Below are positions 1-8,088 of a stretch of 44,289 nt of DNA, one piece after another; position 1 is the first letter of the stretch; every line of letters begins with the position of its first letter. Source of the stretch: Candidatus Desulfosporosinus nitrosoreducens (GTDB lineage Bacteria; Bacillota; Desulfitobacteriia; Desulfitobacteriales; Desulfitobacteriaceae). The stretch is taken from the NCBI RefSeq assembly GCF_030954495.1, contig NZ_JAVHUW010000068.1, positions 1-44,289 on the forward strand, read 5' to 3'. Below the pieces are notes generated by a model, which worked only from the letters and a program-made list of their open reading frames with translations, had not been told where the DNA came from and made no database searches. The position numbers and the translations under genes were made by a program.

Positions 1-63
1 GGAATTTCCTCCGGCAGAAGTACAGCCGGCCCAAGCCGCCTGCGCACACTTAGTGCCGCCCAT
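1..63 (-). CDS. possible small Cys/Ala/Gly-rich peptide, cut by the window edge
   Basis: A reading frame starts at ATG 63 on the minus strand with AAAGGG just upstream and runs open to the window edge (21 codons visible). It reads MGGTKCAQAAWAGC and continues with Thr, Ser, Ala and Gly. I do not recognise a family. The composition recalls small secreted or ribosomally made peptide precursors, but that is only an impression from a fragment. It could equally be non-coding. Confidence 0.22.
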   Translation of the reverse strand, partial: MGGTKCAQAAWAGCTSAGGNS

Positions 64-90
64 GTTCCCTTTATCCGCTAACTATCATTC

Positions 91-146
91 ATACTATACC
101 TTCAAAGCCTTAGAGAGTGATTTCTCAGGCTTTGAACGTATAGTAT
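91..146. repeat. long imperfect palindrome (19-bp stem)
   Basis: ATACTATAC and TTCAAAGCCT on the left pair with AGGCTTTGAA and GTATAGTAT on the right, with one C/C mismatch and a loop of about 16 bases. Neither strand has a clear U-tract, so it is not an obvious intrinsic terminator. It sits between the edge frame and the dispersed repeat at 160-291 and is not part of the second repeat copy. Confidence 0.6.
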
Positions 147-159
147 AAGTCTCATGTTG

Positions 160-291
160 TTATCGGCTGACTAATCCGCTCTAAGACACCCGCCTCGGCA
201 AGCGGAGAGTTAAGAGCGGCTAAGTCCCTGGATAAGTGCGACTAAGATTCAGATGGAGTTAAAACTCCACCCGAATCAAGTCTTCTTTATT
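160..291 (+). repeat. dispersed intergenic repeat, copy A
   Basis: About 132 bp matching 40665-40796 in inverted orientation, with roughly 9 differences by hand alignment. It contains an imperfect palindrome at about 246-277 (GATTCAGATGGAGTT against AACTCCACCCGAATC) and a second potential stem (CCGCTCT with AGAGCGG). No open frame is shared between copies. It lies just upstream of the holin-like gene. Confidence 0.8.
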
Positions 292-384
292 CGCCTTAAC
301 TGCCCACCGGGAATGATTGTCCACAATCTTTTTTTCGGCGCATATGATAGACAAGAAAATAATCCTAAAAGGTAGGGGTAATCT

Positions 385-642
385 ATGCTGGACATTAGCA
401 TGCTTATTGTGCTCGTTTATAGTATCGTCGAAACCCTTGAAAAATTCGGAACGAGCCAGCGATTGGCACACCTGCTTGCAATTCCCCTTGGCTTAATTTG
501 CAGTTTTCTATTTTTGCGAGGTTCCTCAGTTGAGCTTATTATTCAAGGATTATTAATAGGATTCGGTTCTGTCGGAGCGTGCAATACTTCCTGTAATATG
601 GTGGATTGGTTAAAGGAAAAAAAATTAAATAGCCCGGATTAG
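385..642 (+). CDS. small holin-like membrane protein
   Basis: An 85-residue protein with two hydrophobic stretches (about residues 4-14 and 28-62) and a charged C-terminus (KEKK). The pattern VxSIVETLEKFG, LLAIPLGL and GLLIGFGSVGA resembles the short holin-like proteins common in Firmicutes phages and chromosomes, which form or regulate membrane pores. AGGTAGGGG lies upstream of ATG 385. No lysin or phage gene is adjacent, so a lysis role is unproven; it may be a domesticated or unrelated small membrane protein. Confidence 0.6.
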   Translation: MLDISMLIVLVYSIVETLEKFGTSQRLAHLLAIPLGLICSFLFLRGSSVELIIQGLLIGFGSVGACNTSCNMVDWLKEKKLNSPD

Positions 643-692
643 AAATACCGAACTATTACGGGGAAGTTGTACTGCTTTTTATTTGCAATGTC

Positions 693-728
693 AGAAGCGA
701 ATACTCAACTTCTTGAGTATTCGCTTCT
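693..728. terminator. bidirectional hairpin after the holin-like gene
   Basis: A perfect 16-bp inverted repeat (AGAAGCGAATACTCAA and its complement) with a 4-base loop. It lies 50 bases after the holin-like gene and overlaps the last codons of the convergent small gene at 727-858, so it probably ends both transcripts. The flanking T-runs are short. Confidence 0.6.
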
Positions 729-858
729 AGGATCTTGTTTTCATACTTATTACAGGTTTTAATGTTGGTTCCCGCTCATCGTCTCTTGCCGTATGTAGCG
801 GTTCCAGGCCAACATCTGCCAAAATAGATTCAATAGTCCTTTTTTCTTGCGCCGTCAT
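727..858 (-). CDS. 43-residue conserved-looking small protein
   Basis: ATG 858 is preceded by AGGAGG with 9 bases of spacing, a near-ideal ribosome binding site, and the frame ends at TAG 727-729. The sequence begins MTAQEKRTIESILADVG and is charged and soluble with no membrane segment. I recognise no family. The strong ribosome binding site and the convergent terminator are the main support. There is no coding neighbour on the same strand within 1.3 kb. Confidence 0.5.
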   Translation of the reverse strand: MTAQEKRTIESILADVGLEPLHTARDDEREPTLKPVISMKTRS

Positions 859-1221
859 ACCTTTCTGCCTCCTTGTTTTGAGATCTAAGTTGTCTATTCT
901 CAATGGTTTGAAGGTTATAACATTACTATATGGAATTCAGCCGTGAAAGATGTTAGGGCAGCGTAAATTTTCTGTAATAATGTAAAACAATAGGGACAAT
1001 TCGTTAAAAGCTGTCCTTATGGTAAAAAACATCCAACTCAAAGTACTGAACAAAAAAACACCCAACGTGCCTGCCGGGTGGAGTAAGAACTATAATACTT
1101 AAAAGGTTCAAAGAAATCAGTTCTAATCTTTAATTTACCGAGATATTTATAACGAGCACAAGGAATTAGCTTAACATACCCTCGAGAGCATGTTTGTGTA
1201 ACTCATGAGGAGGAGAGATCA
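859..1221. other. intergenic region with a minus-strand terminator
   Basis: No gene is seen here. CACCC (1059-1063) pairs with GGGTG (1076-1080); on the minus strand the hairpin is followed by seven T, as in an intrinsic terminator. No minus-strand gene lies directly upstream of it, so it may end an unannotated small RNA or antisense transcript. The rest is AT-rich and should contain promoters for the genes on both sides. Confidence 0.4.
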
Positions 1222-1914
1222 ATGCCTAATCATTGGGGAAATCAACCGGGATTTAAGATACCGCCCGTGTTAGTCGTTGTAGTCATCCTAGGGATTATTA
1301 GCTTTCTTCTTTTTCCTAACTTATTTACGGATATTTACTCTCGCGTAAATCCAGCTTCTTCATTATCAAATTCCGAGAATGTCAGTCTACCTAATAACGA
1401 TAACCAAACCAGCATAAACTCGCCCCAGTACTCCAACCAAATTTTGCCTAACACTGACAATACCTTGAGTATCGGCAACGGGAATAATGAGATAGCCTCC
1501 GGATATTGGATTCTTTTTGTCAATAACAGTGCTATTCAACAATTGCCTATTAATGCTCAGGATTACGCTTTCATCCTCGGTTTAGTCAATAGCGATAAAA
1601 ACGCGACTCCAACAAATCAAATATTCCTAATTGAAAATGGACAAATCCAAAAATACCTGATCAGCAATGAAGTAAATTCGGTCATCTCAAACCTGGCAAC
1701 CATTTACAAGAGGTCCTCAGCAACAAGCCAAACGCCTACAGCTCCCGGTACCACAGTTCCTGACACTGCAAGCCCCAATGCCACGACTCCCAATACTACA
1801 ATCCCTAATACCACAGTTCCTAGTACCACAAACCCCAATACCACAAACCCTAATACCACAAACCCTAATACCACAAACCCTAATACCATGACTCCCAATA
1901 ACGTTATCCCTTAG
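1222..1914 (+). CDS. membrane-anchored protein with Asn/Thr/Pro-rich repeat tail
   Basis: A 230-residue protein. A single hydrophobic segment at about residues 13-32 (PVLVVVVILGIISFLLF) is a signal anchor, leaving the rest outside. A globular region at about 90-160 contains YWILFVNNSAIQQLP and an ILGLVNSD stretch. The C-terminal 60 residues are low complexity (NTTNP units with TPGTT and NTTIP variants). GAGGAGGAG precedes ATG 1222. I recognise no family; the tail resembles wall-spanning or glycosylated linkers in surface proteins. It stands alone, with a terminator-like hairpin at 2045-2089 downstream. Confidence 0.75.
   Translation: MPNHWGNQPGFKIPPVLVVVVILGIISFLLFPNLFTDIYSRVNPASSLSNSENVSLPNNDNQTSINSPQYSNQILPNTDNTLSIGNGNNEIASGYWILFVNNSAIQQLPINAQDYAFILGLVNSDKNATPTNQIFLIENGQIQKYLISNEVNSVISNLATIYKRSSATSQTPTAPGTTVPDTASPNATTPNTTIPNTTVPSTTNPNTTNPNTTNPNTTNPNTMTPNNVIP
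1825..1884 (+). repeat. four tandem 15-bp units within the coding region
   Basis: The unit ACCACAAACCCYAAT occurs four times head to tail at 1825-1839, 1840-1854, 1855-1869 and 1870-1884. Each encodes five residues (Thr-Thr-Asn-Pro-Asn). The period is a multiple of three, so copy-number change would lengthen or shorten the tail without breaking the frame. Confidence 0.85.
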
Positions 1915-2044
1915 TGCCAGTTAGAATATAACTTAGAATTCCGTACAGCCCAGCCAGCGTTAGCATTACTTACTGACAAGCAATCTTTCCGCAAAGAGAA
2001 AGCAGAGGTTTAGATATTCCCCAAAAGAAAAGCGCTCCCAGACA

Positions 2045-2089
2045 AAAAGAGTAAAATCTGCGAAAATAGCCTCCAGATCTTACTCTTTT
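2045..2089. terminator. hairpin in the 1915-2238 intergenic region
   Basis: AAAAGAGTAAAATCTG pairs with CAGATCTTACTCTTTT, allowing one bulge, around a 13-base loop. TTTTCTTGGTTTTC follows on the plus strand and TTTTTGTC on the minus strand, so it can serve the repeat-tail gene and the convergent CBS gene. Nothing else is seen between 1915 and 2238. Confidence 0.6.
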
Positions 2090-2238
2090 CTTGGTTTTCA
2101 GAAACGCCTGCTAAAGAATTCAATTTCCGGAGGCACCCATACATCCCTTAAATACCCAAGTACTAATTAGGAAGACGTTATTTGCTATAGCAGCTTAATC
2201 CTGTCATTAAGTTTATAATTGTTATGCCAATATTAATT

Positions 2239-2703
2239 CTAAATATCGAGATGATTTTTAACCACGTAACGGACAATATCCCCACGACTAATAATGCCCA
2301 CAAGCTTCTGCTCAGAAACGACTGGAACTTTTTTGATTTTTTTATTACCTAAAATTTTGGCCACTTGATCGATATTTTCATTAGAGTCTACTGTAACAAC
2401 CTTTTTGGTGGCAATCTCCATAACGTTGCGATCCATTAATTTTTTTATTTTTTCCTCAAAGGTTTCAGTATCTACCCAAGAAGCAGAATTAAAAGCATCA
2501 AAAATAAAAATTTTGGGGTCCTGGTAACCGATATTATTCATAATATCCCCATCACTGATGAAACCAACGGGTTCGTTTTTGCCATTGATAATAGGAACTC
2601 CACTGATTCTCCGCTCCACGAAGGCCTTCAATACCGTTTTCACCGAATCGTTTTTATTAACCGAAACGACCTGGTTAACCATAATCTCGAATGCTTTTGT
2701 CAC
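2239..2703 (-). CDS. two-CBS-domain protein
   Basis: A protein of about 154 residues made almost wholly of two CBS domains. The first (about 8-65) has MVNQVVSVNKNDSV and ISGVPIINGKNEPVGFISDGDI; the second (about 88-150) has MEIATKKVVTVDSNE and KVPVVSEQKLVGIISRGDI. CBS pairs bind adenine nucleotides and act as energy sensors or as redox or transport regulators; no output domain is attached. I chose GTG 2703 because AAGGGGTGG lies at proper distance; GTG 2712 is in frame but directly abuts that site. It follows the MFS gene by 66 bases on the same strand and may be co-transcribed. Confidence 0.85.
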   Translation of the reverse strand: MTKAFEIMVNQVVSVNKNDSVKTVLKAFVERRISGVPIINGKNEPVGFISDGDIMNNIGYQDPKIFIFDAFNSASWVDTETFEEKIKKLMDRNVMEIATKKVVTVDSNENIDQVAKILGNKKIKKVPVVSEQKLVGIISRGDIVRYVVKNHLDI

Positions 2704-2769
2704 ATTTACCACCCCTTATAATATTTCTTGGAAAATTTCTGCTATTTGCCATAATCCAGCTTTGCTGAA

Positions 2770-4437
2770 TTAGTGAAGCGGCTGTATTCTCTTCCCCCGC
2801 ATATAGGATGCTACCGCCGCAATAATTGACAATACGGCGGAAATATAAAAAGCGATTTTCAGGCTGGACATAACGGCCGGGGCAATTAGTTTGGGAAAAA
2901 ACACCTTGCCAAGAATCAGCTGTTGACTAGCCTGGGGCAGCTGATGGAGAATGGTGGCCGGTAATAGTTGGGCCATAGGATTATAACCTAGAAATGCCGC
3001 GAACAAAGCTCCTGTCGGAGGCAAATTAGCAACCTGAAGAGCGACGGCAGAGGGAACCCCAGCTTGCAGAAGTCCCTGGTACATTGTCGTTGGCAATTGT
3101 TGAGCTAAGCCGATGATCAAGATACTAAAATATAAGGTCATACTCAAAGCCGATCCTGTATTTTGCAGAGTGGCCCGCATCCCGGACGAAGCCCCTCTGT
3201 GCTCCGGGGGGACGGTATTCATAATAGCTGTCGTGTTAGGGGCGGCAAACATGCCCATTCCTACACCGGCAATCAGCAGGATCATCACGAATGGCAGGTA
3301 ACTAAAGTCAGCCGGTAAAAGAGTCAGCAGTACAAAGGCCAAGGTTGAGAGCAACATTCCCACTGTAGCAAATCCCCGCGCACCGTAACGATCGGACAAG
3401 AAACCGCTTATTGGGCCCATAACGAAAAAACCTATCATCATAGGCAGCATATAAATTCCCGCCCATAAAGGGGTTTGTTCGAAATTATAGCCGTGAAGCG
3501 GCAGCCAAATCCCTTGCAGCCAGATGATTAACATAAATTGCAGTCCGCCACGTGCTATCGAGGACAAAAACAAACTCAGATTACCCGCGGCGAAGGCTCT
3601 GATCTTAAATAAGTCCAATTTAAACATAGGCGTCTCAGTGTGAAGCTCAATATAGATAAAGGCTGCTAAAAGGATGATTCCGATGATTAAACCGGCAATA
3701 ACCCACGGATTTCCCCAACCCATTTTTGCCTCATGGTAAGGCATGATTCCATAGGTAAGAGCCAGAAGAAGAGTTGTCAGACCAACGGCAAAGGTACCGT
3801 TGCCCAGCCAGTCAATTTTTTGCCTTTTTAATAAGGCACTGTTGTCACGTAATTTCAGATAAGCCCAAATTGTCCCGGTTAAGCCAACAGGGACGCTGAC
3901 TAAAAAAACAAGCCGCCAATGAACATCCGCTAAAAGCCCGCCGACTATCAGACCAACCAGTGAACCTCCAATGCCTAGGATCTGATTCAAGCCCATAGCC
4001 ATTCCTCTTTGGTTGGGAGGAAAGGCATCGGTAAGAATTGCTGTACTGTTAGAAAACAGGAATCCGGAGCCAACACCTTGCAAAAGCCGGCAGATGATTA
4101 ACTCCGTTGCCCCAGTGCTCCCTTTGCCCGGAGTAAAAGCCAGCAAAATTGAAGCACCGGTAAAAATGGCAAAACCTAAGTTATACAGGCGGGCACGCCC
4201 AAAAATGTCCGAAATTCTGCCGAAAGAAACTAAGAGAGTGGCCGTAACCACAGTATAACCCATCAATAACCACAGCAAATAAGCAGCGCTTTCCGGGGCC
4301 ATTGGATTAATCTGAATTCCCCTGAAAATAGCGGGGAGAGAAATCAGAACAATATTTCCATTTAGCATGGCCATAAAAACACCCAAGGTGGTGTTTGACA
4401 ATGCTATCCATTTGTAGTGAGAATTTTGACTTTGCAT
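2770..4437 (-). CDS. DHA2-family multidrug exporter (MFS, EmrB/QacA type)
   Basis: A 555-residue polytopic membrane protein with about 14 hydrophobic segments, the usual size and topology of the DHA2 drug:proton antiporters. Visible motifs are GRISDIFGRARLYNLG (motif A, loop 2-3), RLLQGVGSGFLFS (motif B) and GLNQILGIGGSLVGLIVGG (motif C of exporters). It should expel hydrophobic or cationic toxicants using the proton gradient. AAAGGGTTAGGG precedes ATG 4437. The MerR regulator ends 72 bases upstream on the same strand, so the pair probably forms a regulator-exporter operon induced by the exporter's substrate. Confidence 0.9.
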   Translation of the reverse strand: MQSQNSHYKWIALSNTTLGVFMAMLNGNIVLISLPAIFRGIQINPMAPESAAYLLWLLMGYTVVTATLLVSFGRISDIFGRARLYNLGFAIFTGASILLAFTPGKGSTGATELIICRLLQGVGSGFLFSNSTAILTDAFPPNQRGMAMGLNQILGIGGSLVGLIVGGLLADVHWRLVFLVSVPVGLTGTIWAYLKLRDNSALLKRQKIDWLGNGTFAVGLTTLLLALTYGIMPYHEAKMGWGNPWVIAGLIIGIILLAAFIYIELHTETPMFKLDLFKIRAFAAGNLSLFLSSIARGGLQFMLIIWLQGIWLPLHGYNFEQTPLWAGIYMLPMMIGFFVMGPISGFLSDRYGARGFATVGMLLSTLAFVLLTLLPADFSYLPFVMILLIAGVGMGMFAAPNTTAIMNTVPPEHRGASSGMRATLQNTGSALSMTLYFSILIIGLAQQLPTTMYQGLLQAGVPSAVALQVANLPPTGALFAAFLGYNPMAQLLPATILHQLPQASQQLILGKVFFPKLIAPAVMSSLKIAFYISAVLSIIAAVASYMRGKRIQPLH

Positions 4438-4509
4438 AATCCCTAACCCTTTCCTAATGATAGTTTTTTCTCCAGACCCTTACTCAAGAGCTGTTCATTG
4501 CACGGCAGA

Positions 4510-4977
4510 TCATTTTGGATTTTCCAGATCATTGTCGTTTTTGGAAAACGTTGCATTTTCCTGTTCGTAACTTTTACATTTGTCTAAACGTTTCATAAAG
4601 CCATCACGCATCTTCGTGAGAGCCTCGATTTTCTCATCGATTAGTTTTACCTGGCTCTCTAATAAAATCATCGATTCGCGAACAATTTTGGTTTTCTCCA
4701 ATTCAGAAGTCTCTTGTTCAAATAAGTCCCGTAATTGTCCCAAAGAATCTTCGGCTTCTAAAATGAAACGAATTTCCTGCAAAGACGCGCCGAGGTACTC
4801 TTTTAAATGTAAAATATGTTCCAGTTTATTGACCACCGCCGCGTCATAGAGACGATGACCGCCTTCCGTACGTGTAGCCGGTTGAATTAAATTGATTTGC
4901 TCGTAGTAATGAAGAGTTCTGGAGGTTATTCCCAGCTTACTTGCAACATTTTCAACTGTCAGCAAATGTTCTTTCAT
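4510..4977 (-). CDS. MerR-family transcriptional regulator
   Basis: About 155 residues. The N-terminal winged HTH has LTVENVASKLGITSRTLHYY, EQINLIQPATRTEGGHRLYD and the usual second helix region. A long coiled coil (about 75-130) mediates dimerisation, and a short C-terminal tail holds one Cys (CKSYEQEN). MerR proteins twist promoters with long spacers and activate on ligand binding. ATG 4977 starts the conserved domain; a TTG at 5007 would add ten unconserved residues without a ribosome binding site. The MFS exporter directly downstream suggests a drug-responsive role. A metal is less likely because no Cys cluster is present. Confidence 0.85.
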   Translation of the reverse strand: MKEHLLTVENVASKLGITSRTLHYYEQINLIQPATRTEGGHRLYDAAVVNKLEHILHLKEYLGASLQEIRFILEAEDSLGQLRDLFEQETSELEKTKIVRESMILLESQVKLIDEKIEALTKMRDGFMKRLDKCKSYEQENATFSKNDNDLENPK

Positions 4978-5402
4978 CTTAAATCTTGTACATCCTTTAC
5001 GAAGCAAATTTAAGAATTTTAGTTATACATTGTTTTTAAGCTCTTGTCTAAATAAATTACTGACTTAGTAGTTCCCTATATAGTCAAAAACGAACCATCA
5101 ACAACCCCCTTATATATGCCTCTCTCTAAAACAATTCCACCAACTCCACGAGATTAGGATAAAGGTTAGTTATAACCGCTTGATTATAGTTTACGTCAAC
5201 GTTAGTTTTATTGCAAAAAAAACTTTGTATTTAAATCAGGCTATCTCAGCTAAAAAGGCTGCTCTTAGAGAACATATCCGATATATGGCTATATTTTCTT
5301 AATTGTGGAGATCACTTCAAGCTCAAATTCCGTTATTTCGAAAATGTAACAGGAATACACTCTTTTTTGTCGAAGAAAGATGCGGGAAGGAGTGTTGACA
5401 AG
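4978..5402. other. divergent intergenic region upstream of merR-like and NlpC/P60 genes
   Basis: AT-rich and without a convincing gene. It must carry the divergent promoters of the MerR-MFS unit and the NlpC/P60 gene. I looked for a c-di-AMP (ydaO) leader, common before wall hydrolases, and saw none. A weak palindrome GATATATGGCTATATT lies near 5281. Confidence 0.35.
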
Positions 5403-6596
5403 GTGACTCTACAACGAATTTTTATTCTTATTTTGGCGCTGTCTTTAATTCTCTTATCCTCGGATTCTGTCCACGCCGCTAATCTTCAGGATAACCTCCA
5501 TAGTTATCAAAATCAAATGAACAATCTTAAACAGCAGGCATCTCTGCAAAACCAGCAAAAAAATCAAGCAGCTCAACAGGTGCAATCTCTGCAAACGTCT
5601 ATAAATCTTGTGCAAAAAGCAGTTGAGCAAGACAATAGTTTAATCCAACAACACCAAGAATCTCTTTCGCAAATCAAAAATCAAGAAGAAACATTGACCA
5701 GAAAACGGCAACAGGATATTCAAACATTGGGAAACTATTTATGCGCGGAGTATGAAGAAAACGGGACAGCTTATTTGGACCAGATCAGCTGGGTACTAGG
5801 CGCTAAAACCTTAGATGACTTATTAAGCCGCATGACCTATATCGGATCACTTGTCGATTCTTACAAAAAATTAGGCGATCAAATTAATGCCGATTATAAG
5901 GAACTCCAAAACAATCAACAGTCTGAGCAGACGGCAGAGACTCAATTGACTCAAGCTGTTCAATCCAAACAACAAATGGAAAACAGCCTCAATCTGGCCT
6001 TGGGAAAAAAGAAAGATTTAATAGCCGCCCTGACTAAAACTGAACAGCAAACAATAATTAAACAAAATCAAGTCCAAAACGATATTGATGAAACAAAACG
6101 TCTTATTGAGGCTCAAGAGAGAGAAGCGGAGCTGGCCTCTCAGGCAAAGGCCAAACAGGAGCAGGCGGAGCAAGAGAAAGCGGATCAAACTTCCGGAAAG
6201 CTTACGGCTCCTGTCAAACTAAACGGAACGGTCGGAGAACTTTTGTCCTTTGCCGAGAGCTTTCTCGGATCACCTTATGTCTGGGGCGGGACTACCCCCA
6301 ACCCTGGGTTTGATTGCTCGGGGTTAGTGCAATATGTCTACGCCCATTTTGGTATTAAGCTTAATAGGGTTACCTGGGACCAATACCAAGAAGGGCAACC
6401 TGTTTCCGCAAACAACCTGCTGCCGGGAGATTTGGTCTTTTTCTCCACCTACGCACCTGGTGCCTCTCACGTTGGAATTTATGTCGGAAATAGGATTATG
6501 ATAGATGATTCGGATTATGGCGTCGCCTATGACAATATCGACCATCCCTATTGGGCAACCAGATATCTAGGAGCACGAAGGGTTATTGCCCAATAA
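5403..6596 (+). CDS. secreted NlpC/P60 peptidoglycan endopeptidase with coiled-coil N-terminus
   Basis: 397 residues from GTG 5403. A signal peptide (VTLQRIFILILALSLILL, cleavage near HAA) is followed by a long Gln-rich coiled coil (about 25-260), like PcsB/CwlO-type hydrolases, then a C-terminal NlpC/P60 domain (about 275-397). The catalytic triad is visible: Cys305 in DCSGLVQ, His356 in SHVGIY and His381 in DHPYW. The family cleaves D-Glu to diamino-acid bonds in stem peptides. GTG 5403 is preferred because GGAAGGAG lies 10 bases upstream; a TTG at 5367 would bury the signal peptide. Coiled-coil hydrolases of this type are often held inactive until activated by an FtsEX-like partner, which is not present here. 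Confidence 0.9.
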   Translation: MTLQRIFILILALSLILLSSDSVHAANLQDNLHSYQNQMNNLKQQASLQNQQKNQAAQQVQSLQTSINLVQKAVEQDNSLIQQHQESLSQIKNQEETLTRKRQQDIQTLGNYLCAEYEENGTAYLDQISWVLGAKTLDDLLSRMTYIGSLVDSYKKLGDQINADYKELQNNQQSEQTAETQLTQAVQSKQQMENSLNLALGKKKDLIAALTKTEQQTIIKQNQVQNDIDETKRLIEAQEREAELASQAKAKQEQAEQEKADQTSGKLTAPVKLNGTVGELLSFAESFLGSPYVWGGTTPNPGFDCSGLVQYVYAHFGIKLNRVTWDQYQEGQPVSANNLLPGDLVFFSTYAPGASHVGIYVGNRIMIDDSDYGVAYDNIDHPYWATRYLGARRVIAQ

Positions 6597-6623
6597 CTTC
6601 CACCCCCTAAAATCTTTGTTCGA

Positions 6624-7155
6624 TCATTTTACAACGTGGCAGGCAAGCCGCCGGTTGCTTTCTTTGAGATTATTAATGAGGGACGGCTCATCTTCCGTTA
6701 GCCAACGGCTGGTTATAGCCATTTCAATCCTGTCGAAGGCATAATTAATCAACCTGCAATAATGAAACCGGCGCGGCAATTCAAAGGAAGTGGCAATCAG
6801 GTCAAGATAAGTATACCGACAATATTTGAGCAACCCAATAAACATGGTTAAGGTTATACCGCGCTGTCTGTGCCGCTGTGCTTCGGTTAAAACAAACTCA
6901 AGTAACTTACTGAACGGAATTAAAGCTGATGACGATTCATCAGCTTCATGATCGACATCAAATTCAAACTCATCAATTGACGCACCACATTGCAAACAAG
7001 ATATTATTGAATCAGTCAGGCCAGAAATAGCGAGACGCCAAGCCTCTATTAACGTGGAGGTATATTTGGTGTAGCCATGTTTTTTTAAGATACACTGCAA
7101 GTCGCTACATCAGCCAACCTTCACTAGTCCGGATCTTTACGATTAAATCGCGCAT
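6624..7155 (-). pseudogene. frameshifted, truncated sensor-domain remnant (RsbRD_N-like)
   Basis: The main open stretch (6624-7100) encodes TLIEAWRLAISGLTDSII, AQRHRQRGITLTMFIGLLKY and INYAFDRIEMAITSRWL, matching the N-terminal sensory region that precedes kinase or diguanylate-cyclase domains in Desulfitobacterium-type sensors. The likely true start is ATG 7155, with AGGAGG 12 bases upstream, reading MRDLIVKIRTSEGWLM before a TAG. Skipping one base there joins it to SDLQCILKKHGYTKY in the downstream frame. After NNLKESNRR the protein stops where a transmitter domain would normally begin. I infer a dead kinase gene with one frameshift and a lost 3' part. A re-used small sensor domain from TTG 7100 is less likely. 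Confidence 0.65.
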
Positions 7156-7265
7156 GATTCGCTTATACCTCCTGTAACCGACAATATTTTTATTAATGTT
7201 ACAGGATACTTTCTCTATAGCGAAGGAATTTCCTCTTTATGTTAAAGGGTTACAATCGATATTAA

Positions 7266-7634
7266 CTATTTCTCAAAATCAGAAACTATTCGTTCTATTT
7301 CCTCCAATAACAACATCTCATTGATAGGCTTAATAACAAAACCCTTGGCACCGTTTTTAATACTTTCTTTGATGTAAGCTTCTTGTCCCATTGCTGAGCA
7401 CATTAATACGTTGGCATCGGGGTTAAGGCGGAGAATCTCTTTTAATGATTCCAGGCCGCTTACTATCGGCATAGTGATATCCATTATTACCAGCTCAGGT
7501 TTCAAATCTTTGTATTGGCAAATAGCTTCTTGTCCATTTGAAGCTTCACCGATAACCTGATGCCCTGCTTTTTCCACCACGACACGTATTATTTTCCGCA
7601 TAAATAAAGAATCATCCACAACCAAAATTCGCAT
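7266..7634 (-). CDS. single-domain CheY-like response regulator
   Basis: 122 residues, one receiver domain and nothing else. Visible active-site residues are Asp7/Asp8 (VVDDS), phospho-acceptor Asp52 (VIMDITMP), Ser80 in place of the usual Thr (MCSAMG) and Lys102 (VIKP). ATG 7634 begins the domain and has AAAGGA about 11 bases upstream; an ATG 21 bases earlier has no site. It may act on the flagellar switch or in a phosphorelay. It sits just downstream of a c-di-GMP riboswitch with terminator and just upstream of the dead sensor gene, which may once have been its kinase. Confidence 0.9.
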   Translation of the reverse strand: MRILVVDDSLFMRKIIRVVVEKAGHQVIGEASNGQEAICQYKDLKPELVIMDITMPIVSGLESLKEILRLNPDANVLMCSAMGQEAYIKESIKNGAKGFVIKPINEMLLLEEIERIVSDFEK

Positions 7635-7672
7635 GCCATTATTTTCCTTTCTCATCTATAATAAGCCTAGGT

Positions 7673-7699
7673 AAAAAAAACCATACCCAACGGTAATGG
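7673..7699 (-). terminator. terminator of the c-di-GMP riboswitch expression platform
   Basis: On the minus strand CCATTACC and GGTATGG pair (one bulge) and are followed by eight T. It lies between the riboswitch aptamer and the receiver gene, where an expression-platform terminator is expected. Confidence 0.7.
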
Positions 7700-7797
7700 C
7701 TTAGAAGTTCCCCGCGGTGGCCCGGCGATCATTACGTTAAGTAAGAAGACCCGTAGCTTTGCGTCCTTAACTTTCGTTAAGTTTGCCTTTATCAAAG
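7700..7797 (-). promoter_or_regulatory. c-di-GMP-I (GEMM-I) riboswitch
   Basis: Read on the minus strand, the core contains GGCAAAC, a GAAA-capped stem (CTTAACGAAAGTTAAG), then GGACGCAAAGCTACGGG and a second helix ending in GCCGGGCCACC. These are the hallmarks of the class I c-di-GMP aptamer (GAAA tetraloop, ACGCAAAGC core, receptor in the second helix). It is followed by a terminator and the CheY-like gene, so c-di-GMP likely controls read-through into that gene. The switch direction cannot be told from sequence alone. Confidence 0.85.
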
Positions 7798-7987
7798 CTT
7801 TTTAGATATTAAGGACATAAGGGGGTGGGATGAAACGTTCAACAACTTATTTAGAGCATCTTTTTAAGGTTCTGTGTTTTAAATTGTGCCGGAATGTTAT
7901 AATCTGAAACACTAATTGTCATACATTAACTTTATATTCGGTAATTATTTTTGGTACTAAGTCCTACACATCGTTTAGTATATTACC

Positions 7988-8016
7988 TTCATTTATGCCT
8001 GTCAATATCGTATAAT
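7988..8016 (+). promoter_or_regulatory. candidate promoter of the tandem-HTH TetR gene
   Basis: TTCATT (7988-7993) and TATAAT (8011-8016) are separated by 17 bases, about 70 bases upstream of the start codon. The -10 is perfect and the -35 is moderate. Confidence 0.4.
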
Positions 8017-8088
8017 ACCTTTGTATTGAGCTCTAATAAGTAAAAGCTTATTCAGAAATTTAACTTTTTTAAAGGAGTAAATAATCAA

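Noticed and set aside
259..471. 70-codon minus-strand frame
   Set aside because: It overlaps the repeat and the start of the better supported holin-like gene and lacks a ribosome binding site.
385..642. Prophage remnant because of the holin-like gene
   Set aside because: No other phage gene, attachment site or integrase is in the window.
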